Origin: Enterococcus mediterraneensis
Lineage (GTDB): Bacteria > Bacillota > Bacilli > Lactobacillales > Enterococcaceae
DNA length: 64,000 bases
Reading direction: 5' to 3'
Assembly: GCF_900604485.1 (NCBI RefSeq)
Contig: NZ_UWOP01000001.1
Span: forward strand, 377,001-441,000
Positions within the stretch are counted from its first letter, which is position 1, and the number at the start of each line of letters is the position of its first letter. Shown here piece after piece: positions 53,317-61,870 of the stretch. Both the position numbers and the translations under genes were made by a program. The notes beneath the pieces are model-generated. The model searched no databases. It saw only the letters and a list, made by a program, of their open reading frames with translations, and was not told the DNA's origin.

Positions 53317-53493
53317 TTAGAATTTTTTACGTTTTCTAGCTGCTTCAGATTTTTTCTTGCGTCGTACGCTAGGTTTTTCATAGAATTCACGCTTGCGAGA
53401 TTCTTGTAAAGTACCGGCTTTTGACACGGAACGTTTGAAGCGACGAAGAGCATCGTCAAGAGATTCATTTTTGCGAACCACTGTTTTTGACAT
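53317..53493 (-). CDS. rpsU: 30S ribosomal protein S21
   Basis: The 58-residue, very basic ribosomal protein carries the family signature [16 protein letters not shown] and a Lys/Arg-rich tail ([15 protein letters not shown]). It helps 16S rRNA pair with mRNA during initiation. The ATG at 53493 has GGAGGGAGGG upstream. rpsU-yqeY is a conserved pair. Confidence 0.97.
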   Translation of the reverse strand: MSKTVVRKNESLDDALRRFKRSVSKAGTLQESRKREFYEKPSVRRKKKSEAARKRKKF

Positions 53494-53578
53494 GTAAATT
53501 CCCTCCCTCCGAGCTTAAAAAGTAACCGTTTTTGTTCTTGAAATTAAAAACTCCAACAAACAAGACTGTCCTTAAAAA

Positions 53579-53607
53579 ATTATAACGAAGTAAAAATTAA
53601 GTGTCAA
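53579..53607 (-). promoter_or_regulatory. Consensus sigma-A promoter of rpsU-yqeY
   Basis: On the minus strand -35 TTGACA (53602-53607) and -10 TATAAT (53579-53584) are both perfect and 17 bases apart. The leader is about 80 bases. Confidence 0.92.
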
Positions 53608-53668
53608 GATATTCCACAAAAAATTACGCATAGTTTCATTTGAAGCTCCGTTTTTCCTGATAATTTAC

Positions 53669-54097
53669 TCATTGACAATCTTCACAGCGTCCTAAGATCT
53701 CGAAACGGTGACCTTCAATCGTACAATTTGGCAGCTGTTCTTCAAAGAAATCCATTGGACAGATCATCAATTCCTTCGTTTTTCCGCAAACAGTGCAGAT
53801 AAAATGATGATGGTGATGATGCTGGCCTTGGGAACAATGGAAACGAAATTTCATTTCTCCGTTGAGATCAGTCTCTTCTAAAAGATCGATTTCTGAAAAA
53901 TCATGCAGATTGCGATAAACTGTGTCATAGCTGAGACCAGGAAACAACTGTGTCATATGCTCATGGACTTCCCGAGCGGAAACATATCGGTTACGCTTGA
54001 CCAGATAAGAAATCAGCGCTTCTCGCTTTTGTGTATGCTTAAAGCCGTTGTTTTTCAATGTAGTCATTGCATGGTCTAATAATGGTTGGACCGTCAT
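53669..54097 (-). CDS. zur: Fur family regulator, probably Zur
   Basis: The 142-residue Fur-fold repressor has a winged HTH (about 10-80, VSAREVHEHMTQLFPGLSYDTVYRNL). A His-rich stretch follows (HHHHHH, 93-98), and the structural zinc site has C101-x2-C104 and C138-x2-C141. The metal sensed is inferred to be zinc because the site just upstream is closer to a Zur box than to Fur or PerR boxes. PerR or Fur cannot be fully excluded. The ATG has GGAGGG upstream. Confidence 0.82.
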   Translation of the reverse strand: MTVQPLLDHAMTTLKNNGFKHTQKREALISYLVKRNRYVSAREVHEHMTQLFPGLSYDTVYRNLHDFSEIDLLEETDLNGEMKFRFHCSQGQHHHHHHFICTVCGKTKELMICPMDFFEEQLPNCTIEGHRFEILGRCEDCQ

Positions 54098-54114
54098 TCA
54101 ACAAACCCTCCTTC

Positions 54115-54135
54115 AAATCAGAATGATTACGAATT
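54115..54135. promoter_or_regulatory. Zur-box-like operator
   Basis: Read on the plus strand, the half-site AAATC then two mismatches, AAT, a centre G, and ATTACGA match the Bacillus Zur box (AAATCGTAAT-N-ATTACGATTT) at all but about three positions. It lies 18-38 bases before zur, and its right end overlaps the -35 region of the divergent PPDK-regulator promoter. Confidence 0.7.
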
Positions 54136-54150
54136 AAATTCTTTTCTGTA

Positions 54151-54159
54151 TGGTATAAT
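54151..54159 (+). promoter_or_regulatory. Extended -10 promoter of the PPDK/PEP-synthase regulator gene
   Basis: TGgTATAAT is a perfect extended -10 (TATAAT at 54154-54159). No good -35 is visible; the matching position falls inside the Zur-box-like site. Confidence 0.65.
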
Positions 54160-54194
54160 AGATTATCTAAAAAAACAAGTGAGGTTTTTGCAAA

Positions 54195-55046
54195 ATGACC
54201 AACGATGAACAGATTTTGACCTTTTTCGTGATCTCTGATTCCGCAGGAGAAACAGCGACTAAATTAGCTCAGGCCGCCATGGCTCAATATCCGACTGTCG
54301 AATTCAACCTTTTTCGGCGGACTTTTGTCAATGACAAAGAAACATTGCTGAAGGCACTGGCAGATGCCAAGAAACAAAACGCGTTAGTATTGCATACCAT
54401 GATCCGGGAAGAATTAGTAGCGGTGATTAAAGAATTCTGCGATGAAAGCGGGCTTTTTGAGTTTGATATTCTAAATCCTGTCGTCTTAGAGATCGAAAAT
54501 CGCACACAAGTGGTCCCTTCCCGCGAACCGGGAGCACTGCATCATTTAAATAAAAACTATTTCAGACGGATCAAAGCCATGGAATTTGCCGTCAAATACG
54601 ATGATGGCAAAGATCCACGAGGGTTTTTGGAGGCCGATGTAGTATTGTTGGGGGTTTCTCGTACTTCTAAAACCCCGTTGAGTCTTTTTTTAGCTAATAA
54701 AAATTTAAAAGTCGCGAATCTGCCTTTGGTTCCTCAAGCTCATATTCCAAAACAATTATGGGAAGTCGATCCTAAAAAAATCGTAGGACTGACCAATGAC
54801 CCGGATGTGTTGAATAGTATCCGCAAAGAGCGGATGCGCTCGTACGGATTAAATCCAGACACTGCCTATTCTGATATCGAAAAAATCCGTGATGAATTGA
54901 AATTTGCCAATGAGCTTTATGAAAAATTAGGTTGTGTGGTTATCAATGTCGCCACGTTATCCATCGAAGAAACAGCTTCTCTGATCATGAACGCCCTTGA
55001 CCTTGAAGATCACAGTTACTATGTCAACGAAACAAACAACGATTAA
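54195..55046 (+). CDS. PPDK / PEP synthase regulatory protein (kinase-pyrophosphorylase)
   Basis: The 283-residue DUF299 protein uses ADP to phosphorylate, and Pi to dephosphorylate, a Thr of pyruvate phosphate dikinase or PEP synthase. The P-loop GVSRTSKT (153-160) and VGLTNDPDVLNSIRKER are family motifs; the N-terminal FVISDSAGETATKLAQA is the other hallmark. No dikinase gene is in the window. The ATG follows GTGAGG at some distance. It diverges from zur across a Zur-box-like element. Confidence 0.93.
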   Translation: MTNDEQILTFFVISDSAGETATKLAQAAMAQYPTVEFNLFRRTFVNDKETLLKALADAKKQNALVLHTMIREELVAVIKEFCDESGLFEFDILNPVVLEIENRTQVVPSREPGALHHLNKNYFRRIKAMEFAVKYDDGKDPRGFLEADVVLLGVSRTSKTPLSLFLANKNLKVANLPLVPQAHIPKQLWEVDPKKIVGLTNDPDVLNSIRKERMRSYGLNPDTAYSDIEKIRDELKFANELYEKLGCVVINVATLSIEETASLIMNALDLEDHSYYVNETNND

Positions 55047-55054
55047 GTCATAAT

Positions 55055-55143
55055 AAAAAATCCCAACACCGAATGCTGAACCTCTGTGAAAGACAGTGGC
55101 AACCTGTGGAAACACAGAGCATGAAGTGTCGGGATTTTTATTT
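55055..55143. terminator. Branched bidirectional terminator
   Basis: The outer stem AAAAATCCCaACAC / GTGTcGGGATTTTT encloses a second stem (CTCTGTG / CACAGAG) and an ACAG/CTGT tip. T tracts occur on both strands, between convergent genes. Confidence 0.8.
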
Positions 55144-55190
55144 TAGAAATTGGCATTGAGTCATAGCCTTTTTAAAAGTCTTTCAGTTTT

Positions 55191-56054
55191 TTAAAAAACT
55201 TGAGTGCCTTCACGATCCAGCTGCAGAAATTCTACTGCCGCATTTGTATCCAATTGGCGCAGTCGATGAGTGATCGTGTCGCATTTTGATAAGGGTGCCA
55301 TGATCATCACGGTCGGTCCAGCGCCGCTTAAAAAACAACCATAGCCGCCTTCTTCATGACTGATCTTCCGAATCTCATTGAAGTGCGGGATCAATTTTCT
55401 TCGATAAGGTTCATGAAAATGATCCTGTTCCATCATCTTTCCTGCCAACTCCAAATTTCCTTTGAAAATCGATGCTACCATGACGTTTGCAATACTGCTG
55501 GCTTTCACTGCCTCCGCAAACGGCATTTCATGCGGTAATACTTTCCGGCTGTCTTCTGTTAGAAGCTGCTCATTAGATATATAGGCGATAAAACCACAGT
55601 CAGGAAAATAGTATTTTACATAACTGGTAGCTCCATCCTGTATACTGGCAACGACAAAATCACCGCAGATCGCCGGTGCGACATTATCTGGATGCCCCTC
55701 AAAGCGAGCTGCCAATGTAACTTTGTCCATTTCCGAAAGATTCAAATGCGCCAAACGATTCGCCAGCTCGATTCCAGCTACGATAACCGAAGAACTGCTG
55801 CCCAGACCTCGTGCGATGGGGATATCTGTCGTCATTTTCAATCGATGGGGTCGTAAATGAGGCACCACTTTAAGAGCTGTCACGATCAAAAGATTATTTT
55901 CATCACTGGGAATCTCTTCTGAAAGATTATGTGTGACGGACCATGCCGAACTTTCTTCCATCACCTCAACGACTAAGTAACGGTTTAACGCAATACCGCA
56001 AGAATCGAAACCAGGACCTAGATTTGCACTGGTCGCCGGTACGCGGATCTTCAT
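55191..56054 (-). CDS. thrB: Homoserine kinase
   Basis: The 287-residue GHMP kinase phosphorylates homoserine in threonine synthesis. The N-terminal [18 protein letters not shown], the ATP loop [16 protein letters not shown] and the C-terminal [12 protein letters not shown] are the three GHMP motifs. Its start overlaps the thrC stop by four bases (ATGA). It is the last gene of hom-thrC-thrB. Confidence 0.97.
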   Translation of the reverse strand: MKIRVPATSANLGPGFDSCGIALNRYLVVEVMEESSAWSVTHNLSEEIPSDENNLLIVTALKVVPHLRPHRLKMTTDIPIARGLGSSSSVIVAGIELANRLAHLNLSEMDKVTLAARFEGHPDNVAPAICGDFVVASIQDGATSYVKYYFPDCGFIAYISNEQLLTEDSRKVLPHEMPFAEAVKASSIANVMVASIFKGNLELAGKMMEQDHFHEPYRRKLIPHFNEIRKISHEEGGYGCFLSGAGPTVMIMAPLSKCDTITHRLRQLDTNAAVEFLQLDREGTQVF

Positions 56055-57109
56055 AGTTTTGCCACTCCTTTATGCAGATGCTGCCGCATGTCCTCTAAAT
56101 CGCTCATTTTATGGATATCAACGTTTGTTGCGCTGATAGCTGTGTCTGGATCTTTCAATCCATTACCAGTAAAGACTGTGACGACAGTTTCTCCTTGTTT
56201 GATTTTCCCAGACGCTACATGCTGGATCACACCAGCTAATGAAGCAGCTGAACCCGGTTCAACAAACACGCCGTCTTGGCTGGCTACTTTCCGATATGCA
56301 TTCAAGATCTCTTCATCAGTGACTGAATGGATAAATCCGTGTGACTCATCGCGAGCAGCTTCTGCCAATTTCCAGCTGGCCGGATTGCCGATACGGATCG
56401 CTGTCGCCACCGTTTCAGGTTGTTGGATCACTTCTCCTCTGACGATCGCCGCAGCACCTTCTGCTTCAAATCCGTGCATCCGCGGCAGAGCGGTTCCTTT
56501 TTTCTCATGCCATTCTTTGAAACCTTTCCAGTAAGCAGAGATGTTGCCGGCATTGCCCACGGGAATCGCTAAAACATCTGGCGCTTTGCCTAACTGCTCG
56601 CAAACTTCGAATGCTGCCGTTTTTTGTCCTTCTAACCGATACGGATTAACAGAATTGACCAATGCTACCGCTTCTGTCTGTGCAATATCCCGAACAGCTT
56701 TCAATGCCTCATCAAAATTGCCTGGAATCGAAATGATGTCTGCACCATAGATGATGGCCTGCGCCAATTTTCCCATAGCGATCTTACCATCAGGAATTAC
56801 TACATAAGCTTTGATTCCTGCGCGAGCGGCATAAGCAGCCGCGGCCGCACTGGTATTACCTGTTGACGCACAGATGATCGCCTTTGCGCCTTCTTCTACT
56901 GCTTTTGCCACTGCCATGACCATTCCGCGATCTTTAAAAGAACCAGTCGGATTCAACCCTTCATATTTTCCATATAGATTGATTCCTAATTCCTTTGATA
57001 GGTTCGTCAACGGGATCAATGGTGTATTTCCTTCAGCCAAAGAAAGCAGAGGTGTTTTTTCTGTAATCGGCAGATATTCTTGATATTTTTTTAATAAACC
57101 TTCGTACAT
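56051..57109 (-). CDS. thrC: Threonine synthase
   Basis: The 352-residue PLP enzyme turns O-phosphohomoserine into threonine. PLP binds Lys59 in [11 protein letters not shown]; the phosphate-binding loop is in [16 protein letters not shown]. It has the length of the short Gram-positive type. It lies two bases after hom and overlaps thrB by four. Confidence 0.97.
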   Translation of the reverse strand: MYEGLLKKYQEYLPITEKTPLLSLAEGNTPLIPLTNLSKELGINLYGKYEGLNPTGSFKDRGMVMAVAKAVEEGAKAIICASTGNTSAAAAAYAARAGIKAYVVIPDGKIAMGKLAQAIIYGADIISIPGNFDEALKAVRDIAQTEAVALVNSVNPYRLEGQKTAAFEVCEQLGKAPDVLAIPVGNAGNISAYWKGFKEWHEKKGTALPRMHGFEAEGAAAIVRGEVIQQPETVATAIRIGNPASWKLAEAARDESHGFIHSVTDEEILNAYRKVASQDGVFVEPGSAASLAGVIQHVASGKIKQGETVVTVFTGNGLKDPDTAISATNVDIHKMSDLEDMRQHLHKGVAKL

Positions 57110-57111
57110 CG

Positions 57112-58383
57112 CTATTCCTCCATTATTTTCATGATACGTGCAATCGGATAAGACGGATTTTCCCTTGTAAATGATTCCAGTTGTTCTTTAAAGATCGGCT
57201 CTGTCAGTAAAGCGATCCTCGTATTGCTTGAAGAGACAAGCAGTGTTCCCGGAGCAAACAGACCCGCCTCTTCAAGGAGCTGCTGAAGTTCCCCTGAAAC
57301 ATCTGAAAGTTTAGAAAATTCAAAAGCCGCATAATAGCGTGCGGGAGTCGAATCTGTGCCAGCTTTCCATTTTTCCTCCGTCAATTTATAAAACGGCTCT
57401 GCCGGCAGATTGGTTTGTAGATTCTGGGCGATCGTGGCAAGATCGTTCAGCACACTGGTAGCAGTCGGTCCTGCTCCGGCTCCGGCTCCATAGTACATCG
57501 TATTGCCCATTCCAGAACTTTTGACATATACAGCGTTGTATTCATTACGGACAGCCGCTAGTGGATGACTGTGAGGTACCAGCATAGGCGCGACTTCCGC
57601 AGAAATCGTATTCCCTGTTTTTTTTGCTCGTCCGATCAATTTTACTTGATATCCAGCTTTTTTTGCCAACTGGATGTCTTCTGCATCAATATCACGAATT
57701 CCCTCAATAGACACATCAGACATTTCAAGAGATGTTCCAAAAGCAAACGCCGCCAACAGAATCGTTTTGTACCCACTGTCAAAGCCATCAACGTCATTGG
57801 TAGGATCAGATTCAGCGAATCCTTTTTGTTGGGCGTCTTTCAAACTTTCTTCATAAGATACATCTGTTTCTTCCATCTGAGTCAGCATATAATTTGTCGT
57901 TCCGTTGATGATGCCCCAAATCTCAGTGATGTCATCTGCAAGATACGCATGCTGTAATGTCCGCAAGATCGGGATACCACCGGCAACACTTGCTTCATAA
58001 TAAAGAAAACGACCTTGTTCTTGTGCCAAATCCATCAATTCTTTGCCGTGCAGAGCCAATAGATCTTTATTTGCAGTCACGACATGTTTTCCATTTTTTA
58101 AAGCTGTCGCAATATAATCTTTGGCAGGATCAATCTTGCCCATGACTTCGACAATGATATCGATGGATGGATCCGCTAGGACAGCTTGAGGATCTTTAGT
58201 CAGCTGCAGATTGTATTGCTTGGCAAACGCCGCTTTTTCTGCTGGGTTACGGACAAAAGCCTTGACCACTTGCAGATCTACACCGCTTTTTTGCTTCAGA
58301 AGAGCGTGCTGTTTTGTTAAAAGCTCCACGACACCTTTTCCAACTACGCCTAAACCAAGAATCCCGATTGTTAATTTCTTCAT
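57112..58383 (-). CDS. hom: Homoserine dehydrogenase with ACT-like tail
   Basis: The 423-residue NAD(P)-dependent enzyme reduces aspartate semialdehyde to homoserine. The Rossmann motif [16 protein letters not shown], the catalytic-domain signature region [16 protein letters not shown] and GTTNYML are present. The C-terminal 80 residues form a small ACT-type regulatory domain, usually sensing threonine. It is the first gene of the operon; no leader structure was found upstream. Confidence 0.96.
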   Translation of the reverse strand: MKKLTIGILGLGVVGKGVVELLTKQHALLKQKSGVDLQVVKAFVRNPAEKAAFAKQYNLQLTKDPQAVLADPSIDIIVEVMGKIDPAKDYIATALKNGKHVVTANKDLLALHGKELMDLAQEQGRFLYYEASVAGGIPILRTLQHAYLADDITEIWGIINGTTNYMLTQMEETDVSYEESLKDAQQKGFAESDPTNDVDGFDSGYKTILLAAFAFGTSLEMSDVSIEGIRDIDAEDIQLAKKAGYQVKLIGRAKKTGNTISAEVAPMLVPHSHPLAAVRNEYNAVYVKSSGMGNTMYYGAGAGAGPTATSVLNDLATIAQNLQTNLPAEPFYKLTEEKWKAGTDSTPARYYAAFEFSKLSDVSGELQQLLEEAGLFAPGTLLVSSSNTRIALLTEPIFKEQLESFTRENPSYPIARIMKIMEE

Positions 58384-58457
58384 AGTACCTCCTCACCAAA
58401 AGACGGTATAAAATCCGATCATTTTTAATATTTCATCTAGCATACCAAAATTATTTT

Positions 58458-58493
58458 AAAAAAACTAGGACTTTTCACAAAGAAAAGTCCTAG
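58458..58493 (-). terminator. Terminator of the ArsR-family gene
   Basis: A perfect 11-base stem (CTAGGACTTTT / AAAAGTCCTAG) with a seven-base loop is followed by seven T residues on the minus strand. Confidence 0.93.
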
Positions 58494-58497
58494 CGTT

Positions 58498-58791
58498 TTA
58501 TTGATGATGGATGTGTTCAAGAGTTTGATGCAAAATATCGATTACATGATTGTCATCCAGACTATACAGTATGGTTTTGCCTTCTCGTTTTGATTTAACG
58601 ATCCGCTTTTCCCGCAGCAATTTCAGCTGATGCGAAACCGCGGACTGCTCCATTTGTACGTTTGCGGCAATTGAAGTGACGTTGCGTTCTCCTTCATTTA
58701 AAGATAGAAGGATCTTTAAACGGGTCGGATCACTTAGCACTTTGTATAGTTGGCTGATTTTTTCGATATCTGTCAATGAATATTGATCCAT
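58498..58791 (-). CDS. ArsR family regulator, CzrA-like zinc sensor
   Basis: The 97-residue winged-HTH repressor has recognition helix MEQSAVSHQLKLLRE. The C-terminal alpha-5 helix has D80-x-H82-x10-H93-x2-H96, exactly the zinc-sensing pattern of CzrA/SmtB. The usual Cys ligands of arsenic sensors (CVC) are absent. The ATG at 58791 follows GGGAGTGG; a TTG upstream is less likely. No metal exporter is adjacent, so its target is elsewhere or not in the window. Confidence 0.88.
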   Translation of the reverse strand: MDQYSLTDIEKISQLYKVLSDPTRLKILLSLNEGERNVTSIAANVQMEQSAVSHQLKLLREKRIVKSKREGKTILYSLDDNHVIDILHQTLEHIHHQ

Positions 58792-58853
58792 GCTTTCCAC
58801 TCCCATCAAGTCAAAAAATTTCAGCCGGTTTTTGACCCGTTATCATTTGTTTA

Positions 58854-60581
58854 TTATTCCTTTGTGAAATCGTTGATCGCTGTTTCCAGATCGTTCACGC
58901 GTTTTTCTGCAGCTTCTTGAGAATCTGCTTTGACGCCGATATAGAATTTGATTTTTGGTTCAGTTCCGGATGGGCGAACCGCTACCCAACTTGTATCTTC
59001 CATCATGTATTTCAAAACATCAGATGGAGGTGTCGTCATTTTTTCCAAATTGCCATCTAAGCCTACACGAGTCAGCAATTTGAAATCTTCCGTTTGGATA
59101 ACTGGTACACCGGCAAATTCAGATGGTGCTTCTGTCCGGAATTTGTTCATGATCTGATTGATTTTTGCTGGTCCTTCCAATCCGCTCATTGTTACAGAGA
59201 TCGTTTTTTCCATGAAATAGCCGTATTCTTCAAAAATATCCTGCAAACCATCATATAATGTTTTGCCTTGTTTTTTGTAGTAAGCAGCCACTTCCGCCAA
59301 CAAGATCAGCGCTTGGATCGCATCTTTGTCCCGCACGAATGGTTTGACTAGATAGCCGTAGCTTTCTTCAAATCCAAACATGAACGTTTGTGAGTGATCT
59401 TTTTCAAACTGTTTGATTTTTTCTGCGATAAATTTGAACCCAGTCAAAACGTTGATCATTTTAACTTGATAATTTTGTGCGATGACAGTCGGTAATTCAC
59501 TAGATACGATCGATTTCAAAACAGCCGCATTTTCCGGCAGTGTACCGGCTTGACGATGGGCTTCTAAAATATAGCGGATCATTAGTGCACCGATTTGATT
59601 TCCTGTCAGGACTTGATAATTGCCATCAGGTAAACGCACAGCTGCCCCTAAACGATCGGCATCTGGATCAGTAGCGATCAATAGATCTGCGTCTTCTTTT
59701 TCGCCTAAACGGATCGCATATTCAAATGCTGAGTGTTCTTCTGGATTAGGAGAATGGACGGTGCGGAAATTCGGATCGGCTTCAGCCTGTTCCGGCACGA
59801 TGACGAATTTTTCAAAGCCGGCTTGTTTCAATGCTTTTTCGCCCAGCATTTTACCAGTTCCGTGTAATGGTGTATAAACAAGTTTCAGGTCTTTGCCCAT
59901 TTCTGCGATCAATTCTTGATCGATGGTGACAGCTTTTATTTCTTCTAAATATGGTTGATCTACTTCTTCGCCGATGATTCGGATCAAACCGCTGTGTTCA
60001 GCTTCTTCATCAGATAATACTTCGATTTCTAATGGATCGACGATTGAACGGACGAATGTTGTCAGACGATCCGCATCAGCCGGCGGCATTTGTCCGCCAT
60101 CTTCGCCATAAACTTTGTAGCCGTTGTATTCCGCTGGGTTATGAGAAGCGGTGATCATGATGCCGGCAAATGCATGAAGATAACGCACTGCAAATGAAAG
60201 TTCTGGCGTTGGACGCAGACTTTCAAACACATAAGCTGGGATATCATGTTTTGCTAATGTTTTTGCTGCTTCCATCGCAAATTCCGGCGATTGGTGACGA
60301 GAATCATAAGCGATGGCTACACCGCGACGGCGTGTTTCTGGATCTTGTTCATCCATGAAAAGTGCCAATCCTTCTGTTGCCTGCCGTACAGTATAGATAT
60401 TCATCCGATTGATCCCAGGTCCTAAGATTCCCCGCATACCGGCAGTTCCAAATTCTAAAGGCGCGTAAAAAGCATCTTCTAATTTTTCTGAATCATCTTG
60501 TAGTTCCTCAAGTTGTTGTTTTAGATTTTCTTCTAGATTGCTATTATTTTTCCATTGTTCATATACTTGTTGCCAAGACAT
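58854..60581 (-). CDS. Phosphoglucomutase/phosphomannomutase, alpha-D-phosphohexomutase family
   Basis: The 575-residue enzyme interconverts glucose-1-phosphate and glucose-6-phosphate, providing UDP-glucose for glycolipids and wall polymers. The phosphoserine S146 lies in TASHNPAEYNGYK, the Mg loop is DPDADRLG, and the C-terminal phosphate loop is VRPSGTEPKIKFY. It is equivalent to PgcA of B. subtilis. It is a single gene with ATG behind AAAGAGGTG. Confidence 0.95.
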   Translation of the reverse strand: MSWQQVYEQWKNNSNLEENLKQQLEELQDDSEKLEDAFYAPLEFGTAGMRGILGPGINRMNIYTVRQATEGLALFMDEQDPETRRRGVAIAYDSRHQSPEFAMEAAKTLAKHDIPAYVFESLRPTPELSFAVRYLHAFAGIMITASHNPAEYNGYKVYGEDGGQMPPADADRLTTFVRSIVDPLEIEVLSDEEAEHSGLIRIIGEEVDQPYLEEIKAVTIDQELIAEMGKDLKLVYTPLHGTGKMLGEKALKQAGFEKFVIVPEQAEADPNFRTVHSPNPEEHSAFEYAIRLGEKEDADLLIATDPDADRLGAAVRLPDGNYQVLTGNQIGALMIRYILEAHRQAGTLPENAAVLKSIVSSELPTVIAQNYQVKMINVLTGFKFIAEKIKQFEKDHSQTFMFGFEESYGYLVKPFVRDKDAIQALILLAEVAAYYKKQGKTLYDGLQDIFEEYGYFMEKTISVTMSGLEGPAKINQIMNKFRTEAPSEFAGVPVIQTEDFKLLTRVGLDGNLEKMTTPPSDVLKYMMEDTSWVAVRPSGTEPKIKFYIGVKADSQEAAEKRVNDLETAINDFTKE

Positions 60582-60730
60582 GGAATAACACCTCTTTCTT
60601 TTTTACTTTTACCTTTTTAGTATAACACTCCTCTTTGTGAACGCCAACAAACAACTGTGGAACATCAAAAAAATGACAACCGCCAACTAATAAAAATACT
60701 AGTTTCGATTTACAGGATCCAAAGCCTGCG

Positions 60731-60806
60731 AAAAATAAAAAGACCGCTGCACAGACAGGCTTTGCAACTCTTCAAACGAGTTGTCGCAAAACCGGCTATC
60801 CAGCGG
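60731..60806 (-). terminator. Branched terminator of trxB
   Basis: On the minus strand the outer stem CCGCTG / CAGCGG encloses an eight-base stem (GGTTTTGC / GCAAAGCC) capped by CAACTC / GAGTTG. TTTTTATTTTT follows. The inner GCAAAGCCTG can also pair with a CAGGCTTT just downstream. Confidence 0.78.
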
Positions 60807-60816
60807 GTATCATTTA

Positions 60817-61755
60817 TTAATTTGTAGTATTTTGTGAAGCTTCTTTATGTTCTTCTAAGAAATTGAAGACTTGTTGTCCTGCGATCCCGCCTTCACCGAC
60901 AGCTGTCGTGATTTGACGCAATGTTTTTTCACGACCGTCGCCGACTGCGTAGACACCAGGTACAGAAGTCCGCATTTGGTCATCTGTAAGGATCCAGCCA
61001 GCTTCGTTAGTAACACCAAGATTTTTAACAGGTGCAGATAAAGGATCTAACCCAACATAGATGAAGATACCATTAGCAGATTCTTCATGGACTTCATTGG
61101 TCTTTAGGTTGCGCACTTTCGCACCGGTAACTACCATCTCATTGCCATGGATCTCTTCAACAACAGAATCCCACATGAATGAAATCTTTTCGTTAGCAAA
61201 AGCCCGTTCTTGGATGATTTTTTGTGCACGCAGTTCGTCTCTGCGGTGGATGATCACAACTTCTGAAGCGAATTGTGTCAAATAGATCGCTTCTTCAACC
61301 GCTGAGTCGCCGCCGCCGACAACCAATAATTTTTTATTGCGGAAAAATGCACCGTCACACACCGCACAATAAGACACACCGCGGCCGGCAAATTCTTCTT
61401 CACCAGACACGCCAAGTTTGCGATGGACACAGCCGGTAGCGATAATCACTGTTTTACCTTGGTAGCTTTCATCTTCTGTAACTACTTCTTTATAGTCGCC
61501 ATGATCTACCACATCTTGAACGATCCCATAAGCGTTTTTTGTACCGAATTTTGAAACACCTTCGTACATTTTCATCGCTAATTCAGGACCCATGATCGAG
61601 TCAAAACCAGGATAGTTTTCGATTTCGGCGGTATTGTTCATTTGTCCGCCGGGAGCACCTCGTTCGATCATCAAAACAGATAGGTTTGAACGAGAAGCAT
61701 AAAGCGCCGCTGTCATTCCGGCAGGTCCGGCACCAATTACGATTACATCATACAT
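60817..61755 (-). CDS. trxB: Thioredoxin reductase
   Basis: The 312-residue FAD/NADPH flavoenzyme reduces thioredoxin. The FAD motif GAGPAGMTAALYASR (8-22), the redox pair C130-A-V-C133 (CAVCDGAFF) and the NADPH motif GGGDSAVEEA are present. Length is standard. It is a single gene. Confidence 0.97.
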   Translation of the reverse strand: MYDVIVIGAGPAGMTAALYASRSNLSVLMIERGAPGGQMNNTAEIENYPGFDSIMGPELAMKMYEGVSKFGTKNAYGIVQDVVDHGDYKEVVTEDESYQGKTVIIATGCVHRKLGVSGEEEFAGRGVSYCAVCDGAFFRNKKLLVVGGGDSAVEEAIYLTQFASEVVIIHRRDELRAQKIIQERAFANEKISFMWDSVVEEIHGNEMVVTGAKVRNLKTNEVHEESANGIFIYVGLDPLSAPVKNLGVTNEAGWILTDDQMRTSVPGVYAVGDGREKTLRQITTAVGEGGIAGQQVFNFLEEHKEASQNTTN

Positions 61756-61870
61756 TAAAATCCCTCACTTATAATTTGTAAGCTAACTTTAGTCCAGTTT
61801 TTTCATTCTGTCTATTTTTCTGCTTACACGATCAACTAAGTTATCAAAAAAGCAGAACTTACCTTACAGA

